From: Methylococcaceae bacterium
GTDB lineage: Bacteria > Pseudomonadota > Gammaproteobacteria > Methylococcales > Methylomonadaceae
DNA: 55,602 nt
Direction: 5' to 3'
NCBI GenBank assembly: GCA_021736705.1
Contig: JAIPFI010000003.1
Coordinates: 1-55,602, forward strand
Shown here: in pieces, positions 16,801 to 26,765 of the stretch
How the letters are laid out: each line of letters starts with the position of its first letter
Numbering within the stretch: position 1 is the stretch's first letter
Position numbers and translations under genes: made by a program
Notes under the pieces: generated by a model
What the model saw: the letters and a program-made list of their open reading frames with translations, nothing else
Told to the model about the DNA's origin: nothing
Databases searched by the model: none

Positions 16801-18441
16801 ATGAAAAATCTTTCTCGCCTACTCGCTTTAACGTGCCTTATGGGCACGACGGCCTGCTCCCCTGAAAAACAACAGATTGATGATTATTTTCCAGATATTA
16901 TTGTCCCAGAACAAGCCAACGCAGCAACTCCACCCAAAGAAATCAGTGATGCATTGTTGCCTGATTTAACACAGACTTTAAATGTAGCGCAGTACACGCA
17001 AGCGAAACCTGTTGCTGAACGACTTAATATTTCAGTACACGAGCTGGATGCGCGTGAATTTTTTATGGGTCTCGTTGTTGATAGCGACGTCAATATGGTG
17101 GTGCATCCTGAGGTTCAGGGAAACATTTCTTTAACGCTTAAAAAAGTAACGATTGAACAAGTTTTAGCAACCATACATAAAGTCTATGGTTATGATTATA
17201 AAAAAACGGATATGGGTTATATTATTTATCCGGCTACCGCACAAACTAAAATATTTAAAATTGATTTACTGGATATTACCCGCAAAGGTTTATCAAGCAC
17301 TCATGTGACCTTTGGCCAAAGCGCACAAAATTCCGACTCAGCTGCGAATACAAATTCAAATACAAACTCAAATACAGGCACCACAGATAATAACAGCACA
17401 AGCTCAGGCGGCTCTATTATTACCGAAACGGATGCTAATTTCTGGGGTGAGCTGGAACAATCATTACATGCTTTAATTGCTGGCAATCCAGAAGCAAGCA
17501 TTGCTCTCAATAAGCAAACAGGCGTGATTGTTGTCCGGGCAAAACCCATGCAACTAATAGAAATTGAACGCTTTATTGATGCGACACAGGCGCAATCGCA
17601 ACGGCAGGTTATTTTAGAAGCTAAAATTATCGAAATCACTTTGGATGATAGCCATCAAGACGGTGTGAATTGGTCTAGTATAGCCAAACAAGGCTCCCAA
17701 CTGTTTTTAACCAGCGTCGCACCATTACCTTCCTTTGCTGCTCAAGTCAAAGACATATTCATCAGTCAGGTGCAATTTGGTGACTTTACGGCTTACGTTG
17801 AATTATTAGCAACGCAAGGTAAAACAAAAGTCTTATCTAGTCCTCGTATTTCCACGCTCAACAACCAAAAAGCAATTATCAAAGTCGGTAGGGATGAGTA
17901 TTTTATTACCGATATTTCTTCAAATAATAATAGCTCAGCCTCAACAACCACGACCACCCAAGACGTCACTTGGACGCCGTTTTTCTCCGGTATCGCTTTA
18001 GATGTCACGCCACAAATTAATGACAGAGATCAAGTCACCTTGCACATCCACCCCTCAATTACCTTGGTCGAATCTCAGGACAAAACTTTTACAGTCAATG
18101 ATAAAGCCAACCAAGTCCCTCTTGCCTTAAATACCATGCGTGAATCAGACAGCATAGTTCAGGCTAAAAACGGTCAAATTATTGTGCTTGGCGGCCTAAT
18201 GCAAACCATTCGAACCGAAAGTAAAAGAGGTATTCCTTGGCTAAGCGAACTACCGTATCTTGGCTGGTTGTTTAGAACGAATACAGGCGAGGGCAAAAAA
18301 ACCGAGCTAGTTATCTTATTAAAGCCCACGGTCATTACCGATGAGCAGACCTGGAATCAAGATTTAAGCGACTCTAAAAAACGCCTTAAAAACTATGAAG
18401 ATTATAAATTGTGGGGCGATACGGATTATCCGCAACAATAA
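16801..18441 (+). CDS. mshL: MSHA outer-membrane secretin MshL
   Basis: 546 residues. The lipoprotein signal ends GTTACS. The periplasmic N domains include NISVHELDAREFFMGLVVDSD and VHPEVQGNISLTLKKVTIEQVL (secretin/TonB short N-terminal type). A low-complexity Asn/Ser/Thr/Gly linker (about 180-205) follows, then a second N domain and the secretin barrel (KVLSSPRISTLNNQKAIIKVG ... IVLGGLMQT ... VPWLSELPYLGWLFR-like block, TELVILLKPTVI). It forms the outer-membrane pore for the MSHA pilus. It sits in the operon between mshK and mshM; the 121-bp gap after it holds a REP-like repeat. Confidence 0.92.
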   Translation: MKNLSRLLALTCLMGTTACSPEKQQIDDYFPDIIVPEQANAATPPKEISDALLPDLTQTLNVAQYTQAKPVAERLNISVHELDAREFFMGLVVDSDVNMVVHPEVQGNISLTLKKVTIEQVLATIHKVYGYDYKKTDMGYIIYPATAQTKIFKIDLLDITRKGLSSTHVTFGQSAQNSDSAANTNSNTNSNTGTTDNNSTSSGGSIITETDANFWGELEQSLHALIAGNPEASIALNKQTGVIVVRAKPMQLIEIERFIDATQAQSQRQVILEAKIIEITLDDSHQDGVNWSSIAKQGSQLFLTSVAPLPSFAAQVKDIFISQVQFGDFTAYVELLATQGKTKVLSSPRISTLNNQKAIIKVGRDEYFITDISSNNNSSASTTTTTQDVTWTPFFSGIALDVTPQINDRDQVTLHIHPSITLVESQDKTFTVNDKANQVPLALNTMRESDSIVQAKNGQIIVLGGLMQTIRTESKRGIPWLSELPYLGWLFRTNTGEGKKTELVILLKPTVITDEQTWNQDLSDSKKRLKNYEDYKLWGDTDYPQQ

Positions 18442-18457
18442 TAGGCGCTGTTTCTTT

Positions 18458-18510
18458 CTGTAGGAAAAGCTTCAAGCCACGAATACGCGACTTGAAGTCG
18501 CTGCCACAAA
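18458..18510 (+). repeat. REP-like repeat, copy 1
   Basis: CTGTAGGA..GCTT followed by ACGCGACTTGAAGTCGC and a CC-rich end, inside the mshL-mshM gap. A diverged copy lies in inverse orientation at 28153-28200, between mutY and asmA. The short inner palindrome GACTTGAAGTC can form a hairpin, but operon transcription must pass it. Confidence 0.5.
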
Positions 18511-18562
18511 ACGCACTAACCCACCTTATTTCTGTGCGATACCTTAATAAGCCAAAGAAATT

Positions 18563-19471
18563 ATGTATCAACAGCATTTCGGATTGACTGAAAAACCGTT
18601 TAATTTAACACCGGACACTCAGTTTTTTTGCCAATTACCACCTCACCAAGAAGCGCTGAATGTATTATTGCTCGCCTTAAATAATGGCGAAGGTTTTATT
18701 AAAATCACTGGCGATGTCGGCACTGGCAAAACCTTATTATGCCGTAAATTGCTCAATGAATTAGGCACTCATTATCAAACAGCGTATCTGCCGAATCCGC
18801 ATTTAACGCCTGCTGGCTTACGTAAAGCTATTGCTGATGAATTTTCTATTGCCTATGCCCAGAATATTAATCAACAACAAATGCTGAGATTACTGAATCA
18901 AACTTTAATTCAGATTTCCAGCCGAGGGCAACAAGCTGTGTTAATTATTGATGAAGCACAAGCCATGTCACTAGAAACCTTAGAAGCTTTACGCTTACTC
19001 ACAAATCTGGAAACAGAGAAACAAAAACTCCTGCAAATTGTACTCTTTGCTCAACCCGAGTTAGATGTGCAACTAAAGCATCAGTCCATCCGCCAATTAA
19101 AACAGCGAATTACTTTTAGCTATCAACTGCGCCCGTTAAACTATGCTGAATTAGTCAGTTATATTAATCAGCGCTTAAATACGGCCAATTGTACGCAAAC
19201 CAATATTTTCTCGCGTTCGGCACTTAAAGCTTTGCATTATTACAGTCGAGGCATTCCTCGCTTAATTAATATTCTTGCTCATAAAGCAATGCTCGTTGCC
19301 TATGGCCGAGGCTTAACGACGATGACTAAGCCATTCATACTTATGGCCGCCCTGGATACGGAAGATTGCGCAAAAACCATACAACAGCACCATTATAAAA
19401 ACATGGCTTATGCGCTTTTGGTTTGGCTGATAATGGTCGCTTTGGCACTTTATGCACTGAGATACATATGA
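18563..19471 (+). CDS. mshM: MSHA biogenesis ATPase MshM (ExeA-like)
   Basis: 302 residues. It starts MYQQHFGLTEKPFNLTPD, the hallmark of ExeA/MshM AAA+ proteins. Walker A GDVGTGKTLL and Walker B AVLIIDEAQAM are intact; LRLLTNLETEKQKLLQIVLFAQPEL and RGIPRLINILAHKAML are the later conserved blocks. A C-terminal membrane segment is visible at about 281-300 (LLVWLIMVALALYAL). It probably helps place or assemble the secretin. It ends in an ATGA overlap with mshN. Confidence 0.92.
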   Translation: MYQQHFGLTEKPFNLTPDTQFFCQLPPHQEALNVLLLALNNGEGFIKITGDVGTGKTLLCRKLLNELGTHYQTAYLPNPHLTPAGLRKAIADEFSIAYAQNINQQQMLRLLNQTLIQISSRGQQAVLIIDEAQAMSLETLEALRLLTNLETEKQKLLQIVLFAQPELDVQLKHQSIRQLKQRITFSYQLRPLNYAELVSYINQRLNTANCTQTNIFSRSALKALHYYSRGIPRLINILAHKAMLVAYGRGLTTMTKPFILMAALDTEDCAKTIQQHHYKNMAYALLVWLIMVALALYALRYI

Positions 19472-20490
19472 GCTTACTGAATCAAATGCTGCGCGATCTC
19501 GAGCATAATAAAACAACAACCACTCCTGCATTAGCAAAAGAAAAAGCCGTTCATGTCAGCCCCAGCGCGCAAACTAAAAACCTTAAAAAAGCGGTTTTAA
19601 CTGCTGTTGTAATAAGTAGCATCGCTTTATTTTTTGTCTATCTAGCAATAAAACCAGAACCAGCAGCAGTAAATAAGCCTTTAGCTATTCCACCGCTAAA
19701 AACCGCGTCCAAACAGCGCATAAGCCAGCCTCAACCCATAACGACAACAAACAGCGCTCCTATAGCGGTTAAAGCCGTGTCACCCAAAGTTATTGCCACG
19801 TCTGTTAAATCAGAACCAATCCCCGTCACCCAGCCGCTTAAAAGTAAACAACATAGGCCGCCCAACATAAATGCACCAGCCATTATTAAAGCGCAGCAAG
19901 CAGAAAACAGCATCCAACCAGCGCCTTTAAATACGGATCAACAAGCCAAAAATCTGTATCAAAAAGCCTCAAAAACTGACAACTCTCAGCTTGCGATTAG
20001 CTTATTAAAGCAAAGTCTTAATCTAGCCCCCAAGCAAATTAAAACCCGCTTACTGTTAACTCATTTATTAATTAATGCTGGCGATAAACAAAATGCAATT
20101 GACTTATTAGATGAAAGTTTGGCCATTTTCCCACAAGAGACAGCATTTCTAATGGCACGAGCGCAGCTTTATCTGCAAGAAAAAAAGACAGAAAATGCGT
20201 TACAACTATTAACTCAGATTGCCACGTCAGCGCAAAATGAGGCCTATTTAGCATTGCTGGCCGCTGCTTATCATCAAAATAAATCCTATGCTCAAGCGCG
20301 CGATCACTATCAAAGCTTAGTGCATTTTAATGCGAATAAAGCCGAATACTGGCTTGGTTTAGCGCTGGCGCAAGATGCATTAAACAACAAAGAACCCGCG
20401 TATAATGCTTACCAGCAAGCCTTAAATTTGCACAGTTTAAATCCCCCTGTCAGCGACTATATCCAACAACGCCTTAAACAACGACCTTAA
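19468..20490 (+). CDS. mshN: MSHA biogenesis protein MshN (TPR protein)
   Basis: 340 residues. The start at 19468 (MSLLNQMLRDLEHNK, the usual MshN beginning) is in the ATGA overlap with mshM. One membrane segment (about 41-60), a Pro/Ala/Lys-rich periplasmic linker, then TPR helices from about 165 to the end (AISLLKQSLNLAPKQIKTRL, NAIDLLDESLAIFPQETAF, YWLGLALAQDALNNKEPAYN). Role: scaffold in MSHA assembly. Six bp before mshE. Confidence 0.85.
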   Translation: MSLLNQMLRDLEHNKTTTTPALAKEKAVHVSPSAQTKNLKKAVLTAVVISSIALFFVYLAIKPEPAAVNKPLAIPPLKTASKQRISQPQPITTTNSAPIAVKAVSPKVIATSVKSEPIPVTQPLKSKQHRPPNINAPAIIKAQQAENSIQPAPLNTDQQAKNLYQKASKTDNSQLAISLLKQSLNLAPKQIKTRLLLTHLLINAGDKQNAIDLLDESLAIFPQETAFLMARAQLYLQEKKTENALQLLTQIATSAQNEAYLALLAAAYHQNKSYAQARDHYQSLVHFNANKAEYWLGLALAQDALNNKEPAYNAYQQALNLHSLNPPVSDYIQQRLKQRP

Positions 20491-20496
20491 AAGCCC

Positions 20497-22200
20497 ATGG
20501 ACATTGCGAACCAAAGAAAAAAAATTCGTATTGGCGACTTGCTAGTACAGAATCAAATTATTTCCCATGAACAACTCATGACTGCCTTGGCAGAACAAAA
20601 AAAAGTAGGCACTAAATTAGGTCGGACGCTGATTGATTTAAATTATCTGAGTGAAACCGATTTTTTGAATTTTTTATCCCGCCAACTACAAATTCCTTTT
20701 ATTGATATTACCAAACATAAACGTGATGAAGCGGCGGCAAAAAAACTGCCGGAAAATCTGGCGCGCCGTTTCCGCGTCGTCATTTTAGAAGACAATGAAA
20801 ATGACATCTTGCTTGCGATGTCCGACCCTACTGATTTAATGGCACTCGATGAAGTTAGTCGAATACTGAAAAAACGCGTACGCCCTGTGGTTGTCCGCGA
20901 ATCTGCATTGCTCGTTGTTATCGATCAATCTTATCGACGCACCGAAGAAATATCTCATCTTGCCGAAGAGTTGGAAGGCGAATTAGCCGAAAATGATTAT
21001 GACTTTAATGCGCTGGTTTCAACAGATGCAATCGCTGACGCGCCCGTAGTCAAATTATTACAATCAATTTTTGATGACGCAATACAAATGAATGCCTCGG
21101 ATATTCATATTGAGCCCGATGAAAAAGTACTACGCATTAGACAGCGAATTGATGGCGTATTAACCGAGCAAGTCATTGATGAAGTTAAAATAGCATCTGC
21201 CTTAGTCGTGCGCCTTAAACTGATGGCGGGAATCAACATATCAGAAAAACGCATTCCTCAAGATGGCCGATTTAATATCTCGGTTAAAGGCAAAAAACTA
21301 GATGTGCGCTTATCATCCTTGCCTATACAGCACGGAGAATCAATCGTAATGCGTATTTTAGATCATTCCAAAGGGCTATTAAATTTAAACGCTTTAGGCA
21401 TTCCTGATGACATCTTAAAATGCTTTCGTAAGCATATTAATAGTCCACACGGTTTAGTGCTAGTAACTGGACCGACGGGGAGCGGTAAAACGACGACGCT
21501 CTATGCCGCTCTAACGGAAACCAACAAGCCCGAAACCAAAATTATTACGGCAGAAGACCCCGTCGAATATAGCTTACCTAGAGTCAACCAAGTACAAATT
21601 AATGATAAAGTCGGCTTAACTTTTGCAAGCGCCTTACGTTCCGCACTACGCCAAGATCCAGATATTATCTTAGTCGGGGAAATGCGCGACACTGAAACCG
21701 CTGATATTGCCATTCGCGCCTCTATTACCGGTCACTTGGTTTTTTCCACACTGCATACCAATGGCGCTGTAGAAACAGCAACTCGCTTGTTAGATATGGG
21801 CATACAAGGCTATATTTTAGCCAGTGCATTGCGTGTTATTATTGCGCAACGTCTAGTGCGCAAGCTGTGTGAAAATTGCACTGAAACCGCTGTTTTGGAT
21901 GAAGGTCAAAGCACCTGGCTGAGCGAAGTATTCAAAATAAATGCGGCGGATTTATCCTTTAAACAAGGCGCAGGTTGTCCGCATTGTAAAAACTCCGGCT
22001 ATAGCGGGCGTATTGGTGTTTATGAATTATTAGAAATGCGCCATGAAACGCTAGATGCGCTACGTCGCGGTAATTCTGCTGATTTTACTGCGGCTGCTTT
22101 AGCAACGCCGAATTTCAAGCGCTTCTCTGACTGCGCGTTAACTTATGCAAAATCAGGAATAACCTCTATTGCCGAAGTTATTCGTATTTCAGGCGATTAA
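20497..22200 (+). CDS. mshE: MSHA extension ATPase MshE (PilB/GspE family)
   Basis: 567 residues. The N-terminus carries two MshEN-type motifs, RIGDLLVQNQIISHEQLMTA (residues about 11-30) and KLGRTLIDLNYLSETDFLNF (about 45-64). This motif type is known to bind c-di-GMP in MshE. The ATPase domain has Walker A GPTGSGKTTTLYAA, the Asp box, Walker B IILVGEMRDTETADIA, the His box HLVFSTLHTN and a zinc-binding set (CENC ... CPHC). It powers pilus extension at the cytoplasmic face. It is the last gene of this operon; mshG, which usually follows, lies at 47944-49164. It ends 14 bp from the convergent nudE. Confidence 0.95.
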   Translation: MDIANQRKKIRIGDLLVQNQIISHEQLMTALAEQKKVGTKLGRTLIDLNYLSETDFLNFLSRQLQIPFIDITKHKRDEAAAKKLPENLARRFRVVILEDNENDILLAMSDPTDLMALDEVSRILKKRVRPVVVRESALLVVIDQSYRRTEEISHLAEELEGELAENDYDFNALVSTDAIADAPVVKLLQSIFDDAIQMNASDIHIEPDEKVLRIRQRIDGVLTEQVIDEVKIASALVVRLKLMAGINISEKRIPQDGRFNISVKGKKLDVRLSSLPIQHGESIVMRILDHSKGLLNLNALGIPDDILKCFRKHINSPHGLVLVTGPTGSGKTTTLYAALTETNKPETKIITAEDPVEYSLPRVNQVQINDKVGLTFASALRSALRQDPDIILVGEMRDTETADIAIRASITGHLVFSTLHTNGAVETATRLLDMGIQGYILASALRVIIAQRLVRKLCENCTETAVLDEGQSTWLSEVFKINAADLSFKQGAGCPHCKNSGYSGRIGVYELLEMRHETLDALRRGNSADFTAAALATPNFKRFSDCALTYAKSGITSIAEVIRISGD

Positions 22201-22214
22201 ACAAGCATTCAAGA

Positions 22215-22784
22215 TCAAATTAATGTCTTGTCTACTTTTGACAAGACATAATCTCTGACCATATATAAAGCAGCAATACTTCGAGCTTCAGTACATTCGC
22301 CACTCATTACTAGCTCTGTCAAGTTATCCAATTTCCAAGGGATAACCTGTAACTCTTCAGGCTCATCACCGGCCAATCGTTCCGGATATAAATCTTGCGC
22401 CAGCATAATATCGGTCATATGCTCCATATAACTAGGCGCTAAAGAAAAAGATGTAAGTTGCTGGATATTATGCGCGCCATAACCGACTTCTTCTTTTAGT
22501 TCACGATTTGCTGCTTGCACGCAGTTTTCACCATTATCTATTTTGCCTTTAGGTAAGCCTAGCTCATAGCGCCCAATTCCTGCCGAATACTCACGTATCA
22601 ATAACACCGTTTCATCATCAAGCAAAGGAATAATCAAGACGGCACCATTACTACCATGACCTCTGACTAAACGCTCATAGTGCCGAGTCGCGCCATTGCT
22701 GAACTCTAAATCTAAAGCCTCAATTTTAAACAGCCGAGATTGAGCCACGATATTTCTATTAAGTATCTTCGGTTTTTCTGACAT
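22215..22784 (-). CDS. nudE: ADP-compounds Nudix hydrolase NudE
   Basis: 189 residues. The Nudix box is complete: GKIDNGENCVQAANRELKEE ending EEVG. The surrounding blocks fit NudE (hydrolysis of ADP-ribose, NADH and Ap3A): SNGAVLIIPLLDDETVLLI, REYSAGIGRYELGLPKG and SYMEHMTDIMLAQDL. Cytosolic. It is divergent from yrfG, an arrangement also seen near nudE in E. coli. Its last codons form a perfect hairpin (22223-22249). Confidence 0.93.
   Translation of the reverse strand: MSEKPKILNRNIVAQSRLFKIEALDLEFSNGATRHYERLVRGHGSNGAVLIIPLLDDETVLLIREYSAGIGRYELGLPKGKIDNGENCVQAANRELKEEVGYGAHNIQQLTSFSLAPSYMEHMTDIMLAQDLYPERLAGDEPEELQVIPWKLDNLTELVMSGECTEARSIAALYMVRDYVLSKVDKTLI
22223..22249. terminator. Perfect hairpin inside the nudE 3' end
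   Basis: ATGTCTTGTC-tactttt-GACAAGACAT is a 10-bp perfect stem overlapping the last nudE codons, between convergent mshE and nudE. T-rich sequence follows on the minus strand (TTAATTTGATCTT) but is weak. A plausible shared terminator in a region with only 14 bp between genes. Confidence 0.45.
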
Positions 22785-22831
22785 TTTTGTTATGGTGGCT
22801 AGTATTATTTTTCTTAACTATAGCTTTTGTT

Positions 22832-23494
22832 ATGCTCAATTGGAACAAAATTAACACTGTCTTACTGGATATGGATGGCACTTTACTGGATTTGAATTTT
22901 GACAATCATTTCTGGCTGGAGTTTGTACCTCAGCGCTATGCTCAACAAAACCAATTATCATTGGCTGAAGCTAAGCAATTTTTGCAGCCTTTATTTAAAA
23001 GCATGGAAGGGCGTTTAGAATGGTATTGCCTAGACTACTGGGGTCGGCAGCTCAATTTAGATATTGCCGGCTTAAAGGCCGAAATTTCCGGTTTAATTGA
23101 CGTTTTGCCTCATGTTATTGAATTTTTAACCACATTACAACAAACAGATAAGGCCGTATTTCTGGTGACCAATGCTCACCCTGACAGCTTATCTTTAAAA
23201 ATGGAAAAGACCTGTTTACAGCCTTTTTTTAAGCAAATTATTTGCTCGCATGCTTTTGGCTTTGCCAAAGAGCATCAACCATTCTGGGAAGCATTTCAAG
23301 CTCAACAAGGTTTTGCTAAAGAGTCTACATTGATGGTTGATGATAGCCTCGCCGTATTACGTGCCGCCCAATCCTTTGGCATTGAACATTTAATTAATAT
23401 TAATAAACCGGATTCGCAAAAAGCAGCAAAAATCACTAATGAATTCCCATCTATTACTGATTTTCGGGAAATTATGCCGCCTATCGTTAAATAA
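22832..23494 (+). CDS. yrfG: HAD-family nucleotidase, YrfG-like (GMP/IMP)
   Basis: 220 residues. HAD motif I is LLDMDGTLLD, motif II LVTNAHPD, motif III the Lys in FGFAKEHQPF, and motif IV LMVDDSLAVLRAA. Blocks such as DNHFWLEFVPQRYAQ match YrfG, a nucleotidase active on GMP and IMP. The start is placed at the ATG at 22832 (MLNWNKINTVLLDMDG); the longer TTG frame would add a hydrophobic stretch unlike the family. It is divergent from nudE and convergent with rhlB (8-bp gap). Confidence 0.88.
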   Translation: MLNWNKINTVLLDMDGTLLDLNFDNHFWLEFVPQRYAQQNQLSLAEAKQFLQPLFKSMEGRLEWYCLDYWGRQLNLDIAGLKAEISGLIDVLPHVIEFLTTLQQTDKAVFLVTNAHPDSLSLKMEKTCLQPFFKQIICSHAFGFAKEHQPFWEAFQAQQGFAKESTLMVDDSLAVLRAAQSFGIEHLININKPDSQKAAKITNEFPSITDFREIMPPIVK

Positions 23495-23502
23495 ATATCT
23501 CG

Positions 23503-24795
23503 CTAGCTCTCTACAGGCTTAACGCTCTTTTGAGCGCTTTTAGGTCTAGGCTTTCTCGACCTAGCATCCGCCTTCATTTGATTCGGCGCAGGCTTACGAG
23601 GTGGCTTAGGGCGAGCAGCCGGCTTGATAATTTCTGGCAATAAATCCTCCGTAATTCGCTGCACAGGAATTCTATGGCTTATGTACTCTTCAATATCAGG
23701 CATCGAATAAGCATACTCTTCACAAATAAAGCTAATAGCTTCACCACTCGCGCCAAAACGTGCGGTTCTGCCAATTCTATGCACGTAATCTTCGACATCT
23801 TGAGGCAAATCAAAATTAAATACATGCGATACATCAGGAATATGTAAGCCACGAGCGGCAACATCGGTAGCAATCATAATCGTAACTTTACTTTCTTGAA
23901 AATCAGCCAATAAACGCTGACGCTTATCCTGCGGCACATCACCGCTGAGTAACGCCACTTTATGTCCATTGGCAGTCAAATAATCTTCTAATTTTTCCGC
24001 GCTACGCTTGGTATTAACAAAAATAATACTGCGCACTGGCTTATGCGTTTGAATCAAACCGAGTAATAAGGGGATTTTCTGCTCATTAGCGGGACAAAAT
24101 GCAACTTCATTTACTGAGTCAGCGGTCATCGTCTCGCTTTCAATTTTCACCATGACCGGCTGATTCATATGCTCATAGGCTAATTCTGACACTTTAAACG
24201 ATAAAGTCGCGGAAAAGAGCAAATTTAACCGCTTGTCAGGACTTGGCATGCGATTTAACAAATAGCGTATATCTTTAATAAAACCAAGATCAAACATTCT
24301 ATCGGCTTCATCTAAAACCATGACTTGAATATTATCCAAAGAAAACGCTTTCTGCCGATAAAAATCAATCAGTCGTCCTGGAGTAGCAATGATAATATCG
24401 ACATTACCTTGGACAACTTTTTGTTGTTTTTGGTAATCAGTGCCGCCGTAAATCAACGCCATATTGAAATTAAGATATTTTCCTAATAACATTGCATCTT
24501 TGTGAATTTGTATCGCCAACTCGCGGGTTGGCGCTAAAATAATTGCTCTTGGGTATTTTTTCTCTTCACTGTTATCGTTTAACAGGCGCTGGAACGTCGC
24601 CAATAAAAAACTCGCGGTTTTACCTGTCCCTGTCTGAGCTTGTCCAGCAACATCGCGATCCCTTAGTGCAATAGGCAATGACCGATCCTGAATCGGAGTG
24701 CACTGATCAAACCCAGCCTCATTCAAGCCACGCAAGATAGAGTTTGAAAGCTCTAAGTTAATAAACCGAGTATCTGTTAAATGTGTATTTTTCAT
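23503..24795 (-). CDS. rhlB: DEAD-box RNA helicase RhlB
   Basis: 430 residues. Motifs in order: Q motif (FDQCTPIQ), Walker A AQTGTGKT, PTRELAIQ, TPGRLIDF, DEAD as VLDEADRMFDLGF, SAT in LLFSATL, RGLHIPDV and HRIGRTARFG. The Lys/Pro/Arg-rich tail (about 390-430) is typical of RhlB, which in enterics binds RNase E. Gene order rhlB / divergent trxA / rho is the same as in E. coli, which supports RhlB over other DEAD-box paralogues. Confidence 0.93.
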   Translation of the reverse strand: MKNTHLTDTRFINLELSNSILRGLNEAGFDQCTPIQDRSLPIALRDRDVAGQAQTGTGKTASFLLATFQRLLNDNSEEKKYPRAIILAPTRELAIQIHKDAMLLGKYLNFNMALIYGGTDYQKQQKVVQGNVDIIIATPGRLIDFYRQKAFSLDNIQVMVLDEADRMFDLGFIKDIRYLLNRMPSPDKRLNLLFSATLSFKVSELAYEHMNQPVMVKIESETMTADSVNEVAFCPANEQKIPLLLGLIQTHKPVRSIIFVNTKRSAEKLEDYLTANGHKVALLSGDVPQDKRQRLLADFQESKVTIMIATDVAARGLHIPDVSHVFNFDLPQDVEDYVHRIGRTARFGASGEAISFICEEYAYSMPDIEEYISHRIPVQRITEDLLPEIIKPAARPKPPRKPAPNQMKADARSRKPRPKSAQKSVKPVES

Positions 24796-24905
24796 TTATA
24801 TAGAATACATCAATAATTTTGTATTTGCACTGCCAGATTAGCGCAGCAGAGATTTCCCCTATGCGCCCAAACTTCCGACTTATCAAGCCAAATAGGCAAA
24901 AAATA

Positions 24906-24934
24906 TTGACAAATTTTTTCGATGCAGCGATATT
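24906..24934 (+). promoter_or_regulatory. Candidate sigma-70 promoter for trxA
   Basis: TTGACA (24906-24911), a 17-bp spacer and GATATT (24929-24934) lie upstream of trxA. The -35 is a perfect consensus match and the -10 is weak. Found by eye. Confidence 0.5.
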
Positions 24935-24964
24935 AGCACTTTGTGAAATAATTTGGAGAATGGC

Positions 24965-25291
24965 GTGAGTGACTTGGTCCTTCATGTAACTGATAGTAAT
25001 TTTGACGAACTCGTTTTAAAATCCGGCATACCTGTATTAGTTGACTACTGGGCTGAATGGTGTGGTCCTTGCAAAATGATTGCCCCCGTTTTAGATGAAA
25101 TTGCCAATGAATATAAAGGCAAAATCACGGTTGTAAAATTAAACATTGATGAGAATTCTGCAACACCTGCACATTTTGGCGTACGCGGCATTCCAACACT
25201 AATGCTATTTAAAGATGGCGATGTTGAAGCAACTAAAGTCGGTGCATTAACAAAATCTCAGCTTGCTCAATTTATCGACGACAATATTTAA
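24965..25291 (+). CDS. trxA: Thioredoxin
   Basis: 108 residues starting with GTG at 24965 (read [10 protein letters not shown]). This start is chosen because GGAG lies 6-7 bases upstream and the result aligns with E. coli TrxA (109 residues, MSDKIIHLTD). The active site WCGPCK is intact, as are the cis-Pro region RGIPTLMLF and the C-terminal helix. Reduces protein disulfides in the cytosol with thioredoxin reductase. A strong terminator follows. Confidence 0.97.
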   Translation: MSDLVLHVTDSNFDELVLKSGIPVLVDYWAEWCGPCKMIAPVLDEIANEYKGKITVVKLNIDENSATPAHFGVRGIPTLMLFKDGDVEATKVGALTKSQLAQFIDDNI

Positions 25292-25299
25292 TTATTATT

Positions 25300-25345
25300 A
25301 AAACTAGGAAGTAATCAATAATAATTTGTTACTTCCTAGTTTTTT
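25300..25345 (+). terminator. Rho-independent terminator after trxA
   Basis: AAAACTAGGAAGTAA and TTACTTCCTAGTTTT form a perfect 15-bp stem around a 14-base loop, followed by Ts. It isolates trxA from rho, whose own upstream gap of about 130 bp holds no clear element. Confidence 0.88.
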
Positions 25346-25472
25346 GCGTATACTTTTGCTCTGGTACTACTTCACTTGTACCGTCAAAACATCAAACCAT
25401 CCACATCTTTACCTTAAGCTGACTTTGTCTTTCCACATAAACAGCGCCTTCTATCTTTAAACATCTCTTTGT

Positions 25473-26729
25473 ATGAACCTTACTGAACTAAAATTAAAAC
25501 CTATTACAGAAATTATTGCGCTAGCAGAAAGCCTCGACATTGAAAACGTTTCTCGAACGAGAAAACAAGAAGTTATTTTTTCTATTCTAAAGAAACAAGC
25601 AAAAGTCGGTGAAGATATTTACGGTGATGGAGTTTTGGAAATATTACAAGATGGTTTTGGCTTCTTAAGAACGCCCGGCAGCTCATATTTAGCTGGCCCC
25701 GATGATATTTATGTTTCTCCCAGCCAAATTAGACGCTTCAGTCTGCGCACTGGCGACACCATTAGCGGAAAAATCAGACCGCCTAAAGATAACGAACGTT
25801 ATTTCGCCATGCTTAAAGTTGAAAAAATCAATTTTGAGCCACCTGAAAATGCCAAACATAAAATTCTATTTACCAACCTAACACCTTTATTTCCTAATAA
25901 ACGCTTCATTATGGAGCGGGGCGATGGCTCTAGCGAAGACTTAACCGGCCGAGTCATTGATTTAATTGCACCTATAGGCAAAGGTCAGCGTGGACTTATC
26001 GTATCGCCACCCAAGGCTGGTAAAACCATGATTCTGCAAAGCCTAGCTCAGTCTATTGCAGAAAATAATCCTGAGTGTTACCTCATCGTATTGCTCATTG
26101 ACGAACGCCCTGAAGAGGTAACGGAAATGGAGCGCTGTATTCGCGGCGAAGTTATTTCCAGCACTTTTGATGAGCCAGCGGCGCGCCACGTCCAAGTCGC
26201 AGAAATGGTTATCGAAAAGGCTCGCCGCCTAGTTGAACACAAACACGACGTAGTTATTTTGTTAGACTCATTAACTCGTTTAGCACGTGCATATAATATA
26301 GTTTCACCCTCTTCAGGCAAGCTACTTTCTGGCGGTGTTGATGCGAATGCCCTAGAAAAACCTAAACGCTTCTTTGGTGCGGCAAGAAATATCGAAGAGG
26401 GTGGTAGTTTAACTATTATTGCGACAGCTTTAGTTGATACTGGCTCACGTATGGATGAAGTGATTTATGAAGAGTTCAAAGGTACAGGCAACATGGAGTT
26501 ACACCTTGAACGTAAAATCGCTGAAAAACGCATTTACCCAGCGATTCATATTAACCGCTCAGGAACACGCAGAGAAGATTATTTAGTCCACCCTGATGAA
26601 CTACAAAAAACGTGGATTTTACGTAAGATCCTGCAACCTATGGATGAAATGGCTGCCTCTGAATTTATCTTAGGTAAGCTTAAAGATTTCAGAACCAATG
26701 CTGAATTTTTTGAATCAATGAAACGCTAA
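25473..26729 (+). CDS. rho: Transcription termination factor Rho
   Basis: 418 residues, as in E. coli (419). N-terminal [20 protein letters not shown], an RNA-binding cold-shock-like domain ([20 protein letters not shown]), Walker [12 protein letters not shown], Walker [17 protein letters not shown], the Q-loop region ([15 protein letters not shown]) and the R-loop/secondary RNA site ([12 protein letters not shown]). Hexameric RNA helicase that ends transcription. Own unit, closed by a strong hairpin. Confidence 0.98.
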   Translation: MNLTELKLKPITEIIALAESLDIENVSRTRKQEVIFSILKKQAKVGEDIYGDGVLEILQDGFGFLRTPGSSYLAGPDDIYVSPSQIRRFSLRTGDTISGKIRPPKDNERYFAMLKVEKINFEPPENAKHKILFTNLTPLFPNKRFIMERGDGSSEDLTGRVIDLIAPIGKGQRGLIVSPPKAGKTMILQSLAQSIAENNPECYLIVLLIDERPEEVTEMERCIRGEVISSTFDEPAARHVQVAEMVIEKARRLVEHKHDVVILLDSLTRLARAYNIVSPSSGKLLSGGVDANALEKPKRFFGAARNIEEGGSLTIIATALVDTGSRMDEVIYEEFKGTGNMELHLERKIAEKRIYPAIHINRSGTRREDYLVHPDELQKTWILRKILQPMDEMAASEFILGKLKDFRTNAEFFESMKR

Positions 26730-26765
26730 AACCTAGCTTTTTTGATTTAAATTTAAGTCGAAAAT

